Positions 17,059 through 25,667 of a stretch of 64,000 nucleotides of DNA are shown piece by piece. The stretch spans positions 4,340,001 to 4,404,000 of the forward strand of contig NZ_CP191258.1 of NCBI RefSeq assembly GCF_050410795.1, read 5' to 3'. The stretch's first letter is position 1. Each line of letters opens with the position of its first letter. This stretch comes from Fontivita pretiosa. Its GTDB lineage: Bacteria > Planctomycetota > Phycisphaerae > Tepidisphaerales > Tepidisphaeraceae. The notes below the pieces were generated by a model. The model saw only the letters and a list, made by a program, of their open reading frames with translations, was not told where the DNA came from and made no database searches. Both the position numbers and the translations under genes were made by a program.

Positions 17059-17859
17059 TCAGTAGTACTGCGAGAACAACTCGCGGACCTTAGTGAAATC
17101 CTTGGTGTCGAACGCCTTGAACATGTGGAACTGGAACCCATCCACCGCCGCCGAATTGCTCAACGGCGGCAGTTTCAACGCGATGTCGTATTCGCGCTTG
17201 GAGGTGTAGACGAACTCGGCGTGGCCGTCGGAGTAGCCCACGCACACTCCGTAGGGTTGCGTGTGCGGCCAATGGCTTCTGGTGCCGCGCGGGCCGATGA
17301 TATCACTGGAAAGTGCCTTGATTCCCTTGAATCGCCCGACTTTCAGCTTCAGCAGTTCCTGTACCTCCTGAGTGGTGATCCATCCGGGTTTGGGGTCGTT
17401 GGACAGTCGATACGAGTAGCCGATGTACTTGAAGTTCGGATCGTTGTACGGCCGTTCCCAGCCCTTGGGGTACATGAAGTTCTCGTCGGTCTGGGCCGGG
17501 CAGTAGAACCCACGGGGGTCCTTGAAGAAGTTGCGGGAGAAGAGCAATCCGAGGTTGAACCAGCCGTTGTCATCGCCACGCCGCGCTCCGATCACGTGCC
17601 GGGCGAAGACGATGTGGCTGCCGGAGGCGTTGGCGCCAGTGACCGGCTGCGGGATGCCACCCCTGTACTGATTGGCGTAGATGTGGATCGCGCCCATGAG
17701 TTGCCGCTGATTGCTGAGGCACGCCGCCTTCGCCGCCGCGGCGCGCGCTTTGTTCAGCGCCGGCAGGATCATGCCGATCAGCACGGCCACCACGCCAATG
17801 ACCACGAGCAACTCGACCAGGGTAAACGCCGACAATCGGCGGCGGGCGCGTTTACACAT
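17059..17859 (-). CDS. Prepilin-type N-terminal cleavage/methylation protein
   Basis: A 266-residue pseudopilin-like protein and homologue of 15499-16347. Leader RRRLSAFTLVELLVVIGVVA with the GFTLVE-type processing site (Ala replaces Gly at -1), then LPALNKARAAAAKAACLSNQ. The C-terminal half has SHWPHTQPYGVCVGYSDGHA, again His and Asp-Gly separated by 11 residues as in its neighbour, and ends LFSQYY. It is first in its transcription unit, with two operator-like motifs 70-110 bp upstream. It is likely a secreted or pilus-like surface component handled by the type II secretion/type IV pilin peptidase. Its specific role in the glycan locus is unknown. Confidence 0.9.
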   Translation of the reverse strand: MCKRARRRLSAFTLVELLVVIGVVAVLIGMILPALNKARAAAAKAACLSNQRQLMGAIHIYANQYRGGIPQPVTGANASGSHIVFARHVIGARRGDDNGWFNLGLLFSRNFFKDPRGFYCPAQTDENFMYPKGWERPYNDPNFKYIGYSYRLSNDPKPGWITTQEVQELLKLKVGRFKGIKALSSDIIGPRGTRSHWPHTQPYGVCVGYSDGHAEFVYTSKREYDIALKLPPLSNSAAVDGFQFHMFKAFDTKDFTKVRELFSQYY

Positions 17860-17927
17860 AAAGCCTCCGCAAAGGGTGGATCTGCGGCTTGGAGCAACGT
17901 GCCGAACATGAAATGACTAAGCTCAAA

Positions 17928-17980
17928 TTTATCGTGAGAAGAACGGTTTAGTCAACAGCATTTCTGCTTTATCGTTAAAA
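17928..17980 (-). promoter_or_regulatory. Paired operator-like motifs upstream of prepilin gene
   Basis: TTTATCGTGAGAA at 17928 and TTTATCGTTAAAA at 17968, 40 bp apart in the same orientation, in the AT-rich gap between the multihaem gene and the prepilin gene at 17859. The second copy is nearly palindromic around a central CG (TTTA-TCGT-TAAA), a layout common for LacI-type operators. They match the pair at 16405/16446. Confidence 0.45.
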
Positions 17981-18041
17981 TTGACTTCAGGACCGCTCCA
18001 CCCTGCAGGACAGCTCCAACATAGAGGACGGGCTGCGTGCC

Positions 18042-20327
18042 TTATCGATTGGCCTTGATCGCGGCGGCACGGTAGTGGATCGCCGCGTTCTGCCAGTCGC
18101 GCTCGTTTTCGTAAATCCGTCCGAGCAGCAAATGCGCCTGGGGCGAATCGGGCGCCAGCTCCGAAGCCCGCGTGGCGGCGGCCTTGGCGTCGGCCCAGCG
18201 GTCCATGGCGATGTAGGCTTCGGCGCGGAGCAGCTCCGCCTGTCCGGGCGGCAAGGCGTCGGCGGGCAGCCTGCTGAGCTGGGCGATGGCATCGGCACCG
18301 CGTCCGGCTCGCGCCAAGGCACGAATCAGCATCACCCGCAGCGGCACGGAATCCGGGTCGGATTTGAGCGACTCGGTCAGCAGGGGCAGGGCTTCGGCGG
18401 CGCGGCCGGCGTCCAGCAGTTGCTCGGCCAGGCGCAGCTCGCGCGACGCCCTGGATCGCGTGCTCCCGACGGTGCGGGTGCTGGCCAGTTGTTTGGCCAG
18501 CGCAGTCGCATCGATCCTGCCGCTGGCCAGGTCCAGGTAGGGTCGGAGTTTGAGCACGAACGATTCGGGCGCACCGCCAATCCGCGCGATCTCCGTGCCG
18601 TCGCTCTGGAGCACCAATCCCATCGGCCAGCCGTGGATCTGCAATTCGCCGCAGATCTTTGCCGCCGAATCCGCGATGATCGGCCAGTGCCGGGGCGTGG
18701 CCTGCGCCAGTTGATTCGCCGCCGCCTGCGCATCAGGTCCACAGACGATCAACACCACCTGGGCGCGATGGGGTTCGTCGGTCAGGGCACGCTCGACGGC
18801 GGCGACGAGTCGGCGGTGCTCGGCGACATCGCTGCCGACGAACAGCAGAACCGTCGGTCCAGACGAATCCGGCACCTGCACCGTCGATCCATCCAGACTG
18901 GTGGCCTTGAGCGAGACGATGGCCGGTCCCTCGGCCGCGGCGCGGGCAATGGCGCGGGGCGCCGGCTGGGTGGCGGGTCTGGACGTCGGCGAGGGCAGGG
19001 GATTGACCCGATCGTATCCCCACGGCCCGTGGCATCCCGGCGCGCAGCTTCCGCCGGTTTCGGTCTTGCGGAACCGCAGCGGCATGTTCCAGATCTTCAA
19101 CGGGGTCGTTTGACGGATGTTACGTTCGTTGGGGCTGGCATGGGTGGTGTGGCAGACTGCGCAGGCTCGTCCGCGCTGCCCTTCCTTCACATGCACCCAG
19201 TGCAGGTTCCGATCGCCGTTTCGAAAACCTGTGATGGTTCCGGCATTCTCCTGTTGTACCAGCCGCTGATCATGGCAGGCGAAGCACAGCTCGTAGTTGG
19301 CCACGGAAAATGGCTGATAGAACGTCGTGCGATAGACTCGAGTCAGAAGCGCCGGCTGATCCGAGCCGTGCGCGGCGTGGCATCCGCTGCACTGGCCGTC
19401 CTTGATCGCTCCGTGTCGGTGCATTCCCGGGTCGGTCAGTTCCCGGACCGCTGGAATCACCGTCTTGCGGTCGATGCGGATGTCCTGCTTGTGACAGTTC
19501 ATGCACACCACGATGGGTTGATCGACCATCAGCCGCGGCACATCGGCTCCGTGCGGCGTGTGGCAGGTCAGGCATGCCCGGTCCTTGCTGACCACCGAGT
19601 GTTTCACCGTCGCCCGCTCGATCTGATTCCGCACCTTCTCGTGACATTGCTGACAGAGCTGGGGCGATGGTTGCAGCGTCTGGGCGGGAAAGTCCGAGCC
19701 GTGGGGATCGTGGCACTTTTCGCAGCCCTGCTCCAGAGCCTTGTGCCCGAACCGAACACGCGAAAGGTCGGTTTCAAAGTCGCTGTGGCAGGCCAGGCAC
19801 AGGTCGGTGCTGACTGCGTCCAGGAGCTTGGGGAACCGCGCCGCGTGTGGCGGATGACAGGAATCGCACTGCCCCAGGCTCACCGGGCGGTGGAGAAACT
19901 TGCGATCCTCAGCGATTCGCTCGTGACAGCGGTAACACAACGCCTGCATCGAATCCTCGCGCGTCATGCTCCGCCGGGCGCTGCCGTGAGGATCGTGACA
20001 GCCCAGACACTGCCCGCCGCGGACCGGCTTGTGAACCACCGGCATGTCCGCCACATCGAATTCGTGACAATAGGTGCACAGCTCGGCCTGCTCACGCCAC
20101 AGCCCGAACTTGTGTGTCGCCGGATCCACAAGCTGGTGGCAGGCGTCGCAGGCGTCGGCGGCGACAGGTCCGTGCAGCAGCTTCGAGGCCTTGATGTTCG
20201 CGTGACACTGGCTGCTGACGCAGTCTTTAGGCTCGATGACGCCGCTCGGACGCGTCGTGGCGCCAACACAGACCTCCAGGCTCAGGAGGCTCCAGACGAT
20301 GAGGATGGCTGCGGCCGGCTGCTTCAT
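18042..20327 (-). CDS. Multihaem cytochrome c fused to redoxin-like and TPR domains
   Basis: A 761-residue exported protein with signal peptide MKQPAAAILIVWSLLSLEVC. Residues of about 35-430 hold 13 CXXCH haem-binding motifs (CDACH, CTYCH, CLGCH, CYRCH, CDSCH and others) plus two variant motifs, CVSSQCH (CX4CH) near the start and CAPGCH (CX3CH) near the end, so up to 15 haems. Several sit in the paired 'doubled CXXCH' arrangement (CLGCHDPHGS, CEKCHDPHGS). From about residue 460 to 600 is a thioredoxin-like/AhpC-like region (PTVLLFVGSDVAEHRR, HGWPMGLVLQSDGT) without a CXXC active site. The last 135 residues are TPR-like helices. It overlaps the upstream cytochrome gene by 4 bp (ATGA). Likely a periplasmic electron carrier for the Hmc/Hyb-like complex. 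Confidence 0.88.
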   Translation of the reverse strand: MKQPAAAILIVWSLLSLEVCVGATTRPSGVIEPKDCVSSQCHANIKASKLLHGPVAADACDACHQLVDPATHKFGLWREQAELCTYCHEFDVADMPVVHKPVRGGQCLGCHDPHGSARRSMTREDSMQALCYRCHERIAEDRKFLHRPVSLGQCDSCHPPHAARFPKLLDAVSTDLCLACHSDFETDLSRVRFGHKALEQGCEKCHDPHGSDFPAQTLQPSPQLCQQCHEKVRNQIERATVKHSVVSKDRACLTCHTPHGADVPRLMVDQPIVVCMNCHKQDIRIDRKTVIPAVRELTDPGMHRHGAIKDGQCSGCHAAHGSDQPALLTRVYRTTFYQPFSVANYELCFACHDQRLVQQENAGTITGFRNGDRNLHWVHVKEGQRGRACAVCHTTHASPNERNIRQTTPLKIWNMPLRFRKTETGGSCAPGCHGPWGYDRVNPLPSPTSRPATQPAPRAIARAAAEGPAIVSLKATSLDGSTVQVPDSSGPTVLLFVGSDVAEHRRLVAAVERALTDEPHRAQVVLIVCGPDAQAAANQLAQATPRHWPIIADSAAKICGELQIHGWPMGLVLQSDGTEIARIGGAPESFVLKLRPYLDLASGRIDATALAKQLASTRTVGSTRSRASRELRLAEQLLDAGRAAEALPLLTESLKSDPDSVPLRVMLIRALARAGRGADAIAQLSRLPADALPPGQAELLRAEAYIAMDRWADAKAAATRASELAPDSPQAHLLLGRIYENERDWQNAAIHYRAAAIKANR

Positions 20328-21451
20328 GGCGCGTGCTGATTCTCAGGCGATGGAGCCGTGCTGCGGCGAACTCGCTTGACCAGGACTCCTGGCGCTTCCT
20401 CGGCGACAACGACGGTCGGGCGGGTGGACGGCGCCGTCGAAGGCGCAGCCTTGGGCAGCAGCGGGCCGGGACGGTCTTTGGGAAAGGCGATCTGCCGGGC
20501 CGGGTCGTGGCACTCGCTGCCGCCGCAAGTCAACACCGTCTCCGCCTTGACCCGTATGTGACATTGTGCACACGAGAGGGTTGCGTGGTTCTCATCAAGC
20601 AACTGCCCGGTGAGTCGGTGTTCAAATGGCGGGGGAGGCGATTGGCCCTCGCCGTAATGACAGGTTCTGCAACGATCCTGCCGATGGCACGAGACGCACG
20701 GTTCGTGGGTTTGTGCCCAGGTGCGACCCGGATGAAGCAGGACCGGTCCGCTGGCCTGCGGCGCGGCGCTGTGACAGCTCGCGCAGTTGTCACGGCGATG
20801 GCAGTTGACGCACTTCAGCCCGTATCGGGTTGAATGTTCCTTGTGCCGGAAGATGACATTGGCGCCGACGGCGGGCGTGAAGCGGGCGCGATAGTTCTTC
20901 ACGTCCGGCTCCGGGATCGGCGGGTGCATGCGACCGACGATATCGTCCGGCCTGGGCGCGGGGGCTGTGCTGGCGTAGACGGCCACGCCCTCGATTGGCT
21001 CGTGGCAGACCGTGCAACTGTTCTCATTGGCCCACTCGCGATGGCAGTTGAGGCACTGGCGGTGGTAGGCGCCCTTGAGCGAGGGCATATGGATGTCGGC
21101 GGATTGCAGATTGATCTCGTGGCATGACTTGCACGCCGGGAATCTGGCCGCCTGCTCCTGGGTCTTCAGGGCCGGTTGCGCTTCCCCGCCCGCGGGCTGA
21201 GTGCCGGGCGGCTCGGGCGTGCGGTGATGGCAGGTTACGCAGCCATCCCACATCTCGGCCATCTGAGCATGCGTCTTGTGGTCAAAGGGCACGGGTTGAT
21301 ACAGCGCCACCAGTTCGCGCAGGATGACCACATCCGGGCCGTGCAGCGTGTCGTCGCGGGTTGTGGCGCCGATCTGGGTGGCGCAGGGCATCGTCGCCGG
21401 CGCGGCGCCCAGGCACAGGATCAGCAGGCAGCTCACCAAGGCCTGGTTCAT
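20324..21451 (-). CDS. Multihaem cytochrome c (Hmc-type electron carrier)
   Basis: A 375-residue exported cytochrome with signal peptide MNQALVSCLLILCLGAAPA. I count nine CXXCH motifs (CVTCH, CKSCH, CLNCH, CTVCH, CVNCH, CASCH, CVSCH, CRTCH, CAQCH) and one CX4CH (CGGSECH). Spaced His residues (FDHKTH, FRHKEH, FEHRLT) are plausible distal ligands as in class III cytochromes. A Pro/Thr-rich tail of about 50 residues follows the last haem. The gene overlaps the downstream multihaem gene by 4 bp, and its ATG at 21451 overlaps the stop of the iron-sulfur/NrfD fusion, so the three form a tightly coupled operon. Confidence 0.9.
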   Translation of the reverse strand: MNQALVSCLLILCLGAAPATMPCATQIGATTRDDTLHGPDVVILRELVALYQPVPFDHKTHAQMAEMWDGCVTCHHRTPEPPGTQPAGGEAQPALKTQEQAARFPACKSCHEINLQSADIHMPSLKGAYHRQCLNCHREWANENSCTVCHEPIEGVAVYASTAPAPRPDDIVGRMHPPIPEPDVKNYRARFTPAVGANVIFRHKEHSTRYGLKCVNCHRRDNCASCHSAAPQASGPVLLHPGRTWAQTHEPCVSCHRQDRCRTCHYGEGQSPPPPFEHRLTGQLLDENHATLSCAQCHIRVKAETVLTCGGSECHDPARQIAFPKDRPGPLLPKAAPSTAPSTRPTVVVAEEAPGVLVKRVRRSTAPSPENQHAP

Positions 21452-24096
21452 GGACGCACCTCGGCAGGCCGCGGCTCAAGGATCGGCAGGTAAGTTACGC
21501 CCACGCGGTAGGTCAGCAACAGCGCGGCGACCAGACCGGTGGAAACGGCAAACTCGGTAATGGACGGAATGTAGGTCTTGCTCGCGAATGGCGGCTGGTA
21601 GCCCAGCACGAACACGTTCAGGCGGTTCAACACCACGCCCACAATCACGCAGAAGACCGCCGCGGCGAGCAGTCCGGGAGTTCGCCGCACTTTCGGGATC
21701 AGCAACAGAACCAGCGGGATCGCCACTCCGAGCGTCATTTCCGTCAGCCACAGCGCGCCCTGTGTGTTCAGATGAACCAGATCGGCCCAGGCGCCGCGCC
21801 AGATTACGTCGGCGACCTTCATCACCAGGTATATGGCCAGGAAGAACGGCACGTACATGGCCAGCGGTGACAGCACGTGCATCTCGGGCCGCCGGTTCAG
21901 TGACCAGGACGCGAACAGAATCGTGAAGATGACCATCGGGAAACCGACCATCATCGCCGACCAGAGGAACAGGATCGGCGAGATGGGCGTCCACCACAGC
22001 TCATGCAGCTTGTAGGGGGCGATGACCATCAGATTGCCCAGCGACGACTGATGAAATGTCGAGAGCGTCACGCCGAGCACCAGCAACGCCGGCATCACCA
22101 GCTCAAGCTGGTCGTGGATGAACTTGATCAGCCGATGCAGCCACGGACGACGCTGGACCCAGGCTTCGGCGAGCAGGCGCTGGCAAATGATCGGAGTTAA
22201 TTCGGCATACTGCACATTCAGATAGAGCATCACGCAGATGCCGACCTCGAACAGCACCGAGTTGCCCTGCCACATGCTGGGCAGAATGGGATGCCAGATG
22301 TTGTACCACCGACCCAGATCCGCCAGCAGGCCCGGGACGTAGAAGGTGTAGCCGAGCAGCGCGGTAAGCAGCGCGGATCGCGCAATCGAGTGGTAATGCT
22401 CGCGATGGAAGATGTGGACCAGCGCCGCGGTGACGAATCCCCCGCCCGCAAGCGCAATGCCGCTTCCGACGTCCATCGCAATCCACAGCCCCCAGGGGTG
22501 CTGTTGATCCAGGTTGGTCGAAGCGCCCAGGCCGACAAAGAAGCGATACAGCCCGAAGCCGACACCTGTAAGCACGAGGATCGCCAGCACCCAGACCCCC
22601 GGCGTATTCAGCGGATGGTTGATCGGAGCCGCATGGTCGTGGTGGGTGCAGTGTCCTCCAGGGCGCTCTTCATGCCCGCCAACATCGTCTGACGACAACT
22701 CCGATTCCGGCACGTCGAGCACGGCAACTGCTGGTCCATCGTCGCTGCCATCGGGGTTGCTTCCTTTACCGGAATCGCGCGCGAACGCAGAGCTGCGATT
22801 TCTGTGCCGCAGGCTTCTCAGCCCCGCTGTTGTTGCATCACCTTCTCTGCGGTCATTCGCCTGATCGCGGGCTGGAGGCTTGTGAGCTTCGGCCGCAGAC
22901 TTGGCGCATCGTGCCCTGCGCCCCGTCCACCACATCATCCCCGACAGGAAGCTGTACCAGCCGATAGGCGCGATCCAGTACTTGAACACCCCATGCTGGA
23001 TCGCCTCCGTCAACGCCGGCGGCGCCGCGGGGCCCAGTTTCAGGAAACCGGCCTGCTCGAAGGGCACCGGCGAAAGGTACATCCACGACGTTCCCCCGAC
23101 TTCATGTTCGCCATACACGTGATCGACGTATCGACCGGGAGTTTTTTCGATCCGCTGGTGTGCCAGGGCGATCAGCTCGCGTCGCCTGCCATACAGCAGG
23201 GCATTGCGCGGGCAGGCCTCCACACACGCCGGCAGCTTGCCCTGCGTTGTGCGGTGATGGCAGAACTGGCACTTGCGCACCTCCGGAGTCAGCACTTCTT
23301 CATAGCTGTAGGCCGGCAACTGAAACGGGCAGGCGATCATGCAGTACCGGCAGCCGATGCACTTCCACGCATCATAGGTGACGGCGCCATCCGGCTGCTT
23401 TCGCAACGCCCCGACGATGCACGCCGACACGCACGCCGCGTGATTGCAGTGCATGCAGTTGATCTTGGCGTAGACAAACCCCAGTGCAGAACGAGCAGGC
23501 TGCCGGGCAGAATCCGACGCGCGGTCAAGCTGATGCTCGACGGGTGACGCCGGATTTGTGCTGTTCAGCGGCCAGGCGTTGACGACCGTCAGCTCGTTGG
23601 GCGACGGTCGGCGCATGCTGCGGAACACGGATGGATCGTCGTAAGATTCCAGCGGCCCCGGATCGATGCCATTGGCTTTTTTGCAGGCGTGTTCGCACAG
23701 GCGGCAGCCGACGCAGTTGGACAGATCGACCAGCACGCCCATCGGATCGGCGGGTCCGCTGCTGTGGCCATGCCCCGACGCCTCCGCGAGCGCCGAGCGG
23801 CTGGCCAGCGCCGCGCTTCCGGCGGTGAGCAGCCCGACGAACTTGAGCACATCGCGTCGCGCCGGCAGGGGGGCAGTGGTTGTGGTCGGGAGTGTCGGCT
23901 GGGTCGGTGGGTCGGGCCGTGCCGAGGAAGGGGAGGTCTCCGGCGACTTGTGAAAATAATCACAAATGGATGGATTAATAAAACCCCCGCTCGACGACGC
24001 GTGCTCAGGCCGGCAGTCGCCCGCAGCGCCCTCGGCACTGCCATCAGCCGCCGCCGATTCGCTCTGGTCAGCCTTGTTCGTGCTTGTCCGTCGCAT
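21448..24096 (-). CDS. Tat-exported 4Fe-4S ferredoxin fused to NrfD/HybB-type membrane subunit
   Basis: An 882-residue protein from ATG 24096, preferred because AGGGAAGG lies 5 nt upstream. In order: a polar N-terminal extension (about 75 residues), a twin-arginine signal (ARRDVLKFVGLLTAGSAALA), four Cys clusters for four 4Fe-4S centres (CVGCRLCEHAC, CMHCNHAACVSAC, CIGCRYCMIAC, CQFCHH...CVEACP) as in HybA/HmcB, one transmembrane helix (YWIAPIGWYSFLSGMMWW), a linker of about 100 charged residues, then about ten helices of the NrfD/HybB/PsrC family. These subunits exchange electrons between quinones and periplasmic carriers. HybA-like and HybB-like parts are normally separate proteins. A CRP-like palindrome lies inside the N-terminal coding part (see 23948). 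Confidence 0.88.
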   Translation of the reverse strand: MRRTSTNKADQSESAAADGSAEGAAGDCRPEHASSSGGFINPSICDYFHKSPETSPSSARPDPPTQPTLPTTTTAPLPARRDVLKFVGLLTAGSAALASRSALAEASGHGHSSGPADPMGVLVDLSNCVGCRLCEHACKKANGIDPGPLESYDDPSVFRSMRRPSPNELTVVNAWPLNSTNPASPVEHQLDRASDSARQPARSALGFVYAKINCMHCNHAACVSACIVGALRKQPDGAVTYDAWKCIGCRYCMIACPFQLPAYSYEEVLTPEVRKCQFCHHRTTQGKLPACVEACPRNALLYGRRRELIALAHQRIEKTPGRYVDHVYGEHEVGGTSWMYLSPVPFEQAGFLKLGPAAPPALTEAIQHGVFKYWIAPIGWYSFLSGMMWWTGRRARCAKSAAEAHKPPARDQANDRREGDATTAGLRSLRHRNRSSAFARDSGKGSNPDGSDDGPAVAVLDVPESELSSDDVGGHEERPGGHCTHHDHAAPINHPLNTPGVWVLAILVLTGVGFGLYRFFVGLGASTNLDQQHPWGLWIAMDVGSGIALAGGGFVTAALVHIFHREHYHSIARSALLTALLGYTFYVPGLLADLGRWYNIWHPILPSMWQGNSVLFEVGICVMLYLNVQYAELTPIICQRLLAEAWVQRRPWLHRLIKFIHDQLELVMPALLVLGVTLSTFHQSSLGNLMVIAPYKLHELWWTPISPILFLWSAMMVGFPMVIFTILFASWSLNRRPEMHVLSPLAMYVPFFLAIYLVMKVADVIWRGAWADLVHLNTQGALWLTEMTLGVAIPLVLLLIPKVRRTPGLLAAAVFCVIVGVVLNRLNVFVLGYQPPFASKTYIPSITEFAVSTGLVAALLLTYRVGVTYLPILEPRPAEVRP
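23948..23965. promoter_or_regulatory. CRP/FNR-family-like palindrome
   Basis: TTGTGAAAATAATCACAA is a perfect 6-bp inverted repeat (TTGTGA/TCACAA) with a 6-bp spacer, matching the TGTGA-N6-TCACA consensus of CRP-family regulators. It lies in an AT-rich island (about 23948-23990), inside the predicted N-terminal extension of the iron-sulfur/NrfD fusion and before its Tat signal. Either it is an intragenic regulator site, or the true start of that gene is downstream and non-ATG. Confidence 0.45.
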
Positions 24097-24440
24097 GAGA
24101 CCTTCCCTCATGTCCAGACCGATGACCCGGCTGCCCCGGGCAGAGCCCCGGATCCGCTGCGCCCGCCGGAGCGCAGCCGACGCCGGCCGCGGCCTCACTC
24201 GAGCCTTGGGCCTGTTGTCAATGAACCAGGCATCGGATCCCCCTGCATCACTACAGAGGACGCCTTGGTCTTCTTATAGTGTTCACGGTTCTTCCCCCGG
24301 TTTCAAGCGCAAAGCGCAAATGAGATCGAGTCTCGGCTGTGGTCGAAGCGGGCGTGGAGGACCGCCTGCGGGGCCGCGTATCGGAACTGCCCGTGCGGCA
24401 ACAGGCAAGCAAGAGCGGCTCAATCAACCCTTACGGTGTC
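24097..24440. other. Intergenic region with possible promoter for the electron-transfer operon
   Basis: A stretch of 344 bp between a glycosyltransferase and the iron-sulfur/NrfD fusion, both on the minus strand. I see no gene. It contains a tandem GCGCAAA repeat (24307-24320) and, on the minus strand, a TATAAG hexamer preceded by GAACCGTGAACAC that could be a -10 element. No good -35 box at normal spacing and no clear terminator were found. Confidence 0.3.
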
Positions 24441-25517
24441 CTACGCGGCGTGGCGTTTGGGTGGGGTCAGCTCAGGACTGGCCGGCGAGTCCGGGCCGCC
24501 GCCGTCGCCAGCGGCCGGCGACGAGGCGGTCGATCGCGCCGCCGGCAACAGCGAGATCACCCGGTCCATCGCCCGCGTGGAAAGGTTTTCCGTCGCGAAC
24601 ACCACGTCCCGCGCCAGCTTCGGACTGTTGCACGCCAGCCACTTGAGCATCGAAGCGTAGCATGAAGCCTTCTGCGAAGCGTGCAGTGGCGAACGCCCGA
24701 TCGACACCCAGTACTGTCGCAGCAGGTTCCATTCCGGGAAATTGGCCTTGCCCTTCCGCGATGCGTCCCACCACTCCGGGGGGGGCAGCGGTCCGGTGCC
24801 CAGCCAGCGCGACAGCCGGCTTCGCCCGGCGCGAATGTTGCTCGGCAGCGTCTGCATCGACTGGGTCGGGTGGCTGCGCGACAGGAACAGACAATCCGGC
24901 AGCTCGACGAATCGCCCCAGCAGCGCCAGTCGGACCAGCAGCACGCTGTCGCCCCGGGCGTAGGCGCCCTGGAGCGGGGTCCGCCGCAGCGCGTCGCTGC
25001 GCATCAGGCCGAAAATCTCCACCGCCCGGTGTTTGCGGTGGTTGACGTGCACGAGCTGCGAGAAACGCCGGGTCGCGCGAGCATCGTCCGTCTCGATGTG
25101 GAAGCGGTATTCATCCAGCGGCGCGCCGTGCTCATCGACGATCAGCGTCCGCGTATGCACGAGCACAACGCTGGGATCGGCGTCCAGCACCTGGATGCAC
25201 TTCTGGAGGTACTGCGGCGCGATCATGTCGTCATGGGCGTGCCAGCGGAAATACTGTCCGCGGGAAAGCCTGAAACAACGATTGTAGTTTTCCGCCGGGC
25301 CGATATTCGTTGGATTGCGAAAGTAGCGGATGCGCGCGTCTCGGGCAGCGTACTCGCGGCAGATCTGCTCGGTCGAGTCCGTCGAGGCGTTGTCGCAGAT
25401 GATCAGCTCAAAGTCGCTGAATGTCTGCGACAGGATCGATTCGATCGCCTCACGAATGTACTTCTGCCCGTTGCGCACCGGCATGCCGATGCTCACCCGC
25501 GGTGCAACTTCGCCCAT
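24441..25517 (-). CDS. Family 2 glycosyltransferase
   Basis: A 358-residue GT-A fold enzyme from ATG 25517 (MGEVAPRVSIGMPVRNG); a start at 25556 would add 13 residues. The GT2 hallmarks are VSIGMPVRNGQKYIREAIES, QTFSDFELIICDNASTD, NIGPAENYNRCF and a DXD-like HAHDDM for metal/nucleotide-sugar binding. There are no transmembrane segments, so it is probably cytoplasmic and transfers a sugar from an NDP-sugar onto an envelope glycan. The C-terminus is rich in Ala/Pro/Ser. It lies between the electron-transfer operon and the molybdenum hydroxylase genes, about 3 kb from the larger glycosyltransferase cluster. Confidence 0.88.
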   Translation of the reverse strand: MGEVAPRVSIGMPVRNGQKYIREAIESILSQTFSDFELIICDNASTDSTEQICREYAARDARIRYFRNPTNIGPAENYNRCFRLSRGQYFRWHAHDDMIAPQYLQKCIQVLDADPSVVLVHTRTLIVDEHGAPLDEYRFHIETDDARATRRFSQLVHVNHRKHRAVEIFGLMRSDALRRTPLQGAYARGDSVLLVRLALLGRFVELPDCLFLSRSHPTQSMQTLPSNIRAGRSRLSRWLGTGPLPPPEWWDASRKGKANFPEWNLLRQYWVSIGRSPLHASQKASCYASMLKWLACNSPKLARDVVFATENLSTRAMDRVISLLPAARSTASSPAAGDGGGPDSPASPELTPPKRHAA

Positions 25518-25667
25518 TCTTCCAGTTCCCTCCTGCCAGCCCGTGGCATCCTTCAAGATACCACAGCTTCATCGGCCAGGAGGCAACATCGCGTGCAACG
25601 GTGATGCATTTGCCCCCGTTAAATCCGGCTTAAACCGCAACAGCGGTGGAATCGGAAAAGTCGGAAG

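Noticed and set aside
18075..20339. A 754-codon open frame on the plus strand opposite the multihaem gene
   Set aside because: It mirrors the haem-rich gene, shows no domain, signal or ribosome-binding site, and long antisense frames are expected in high-GC DNA.
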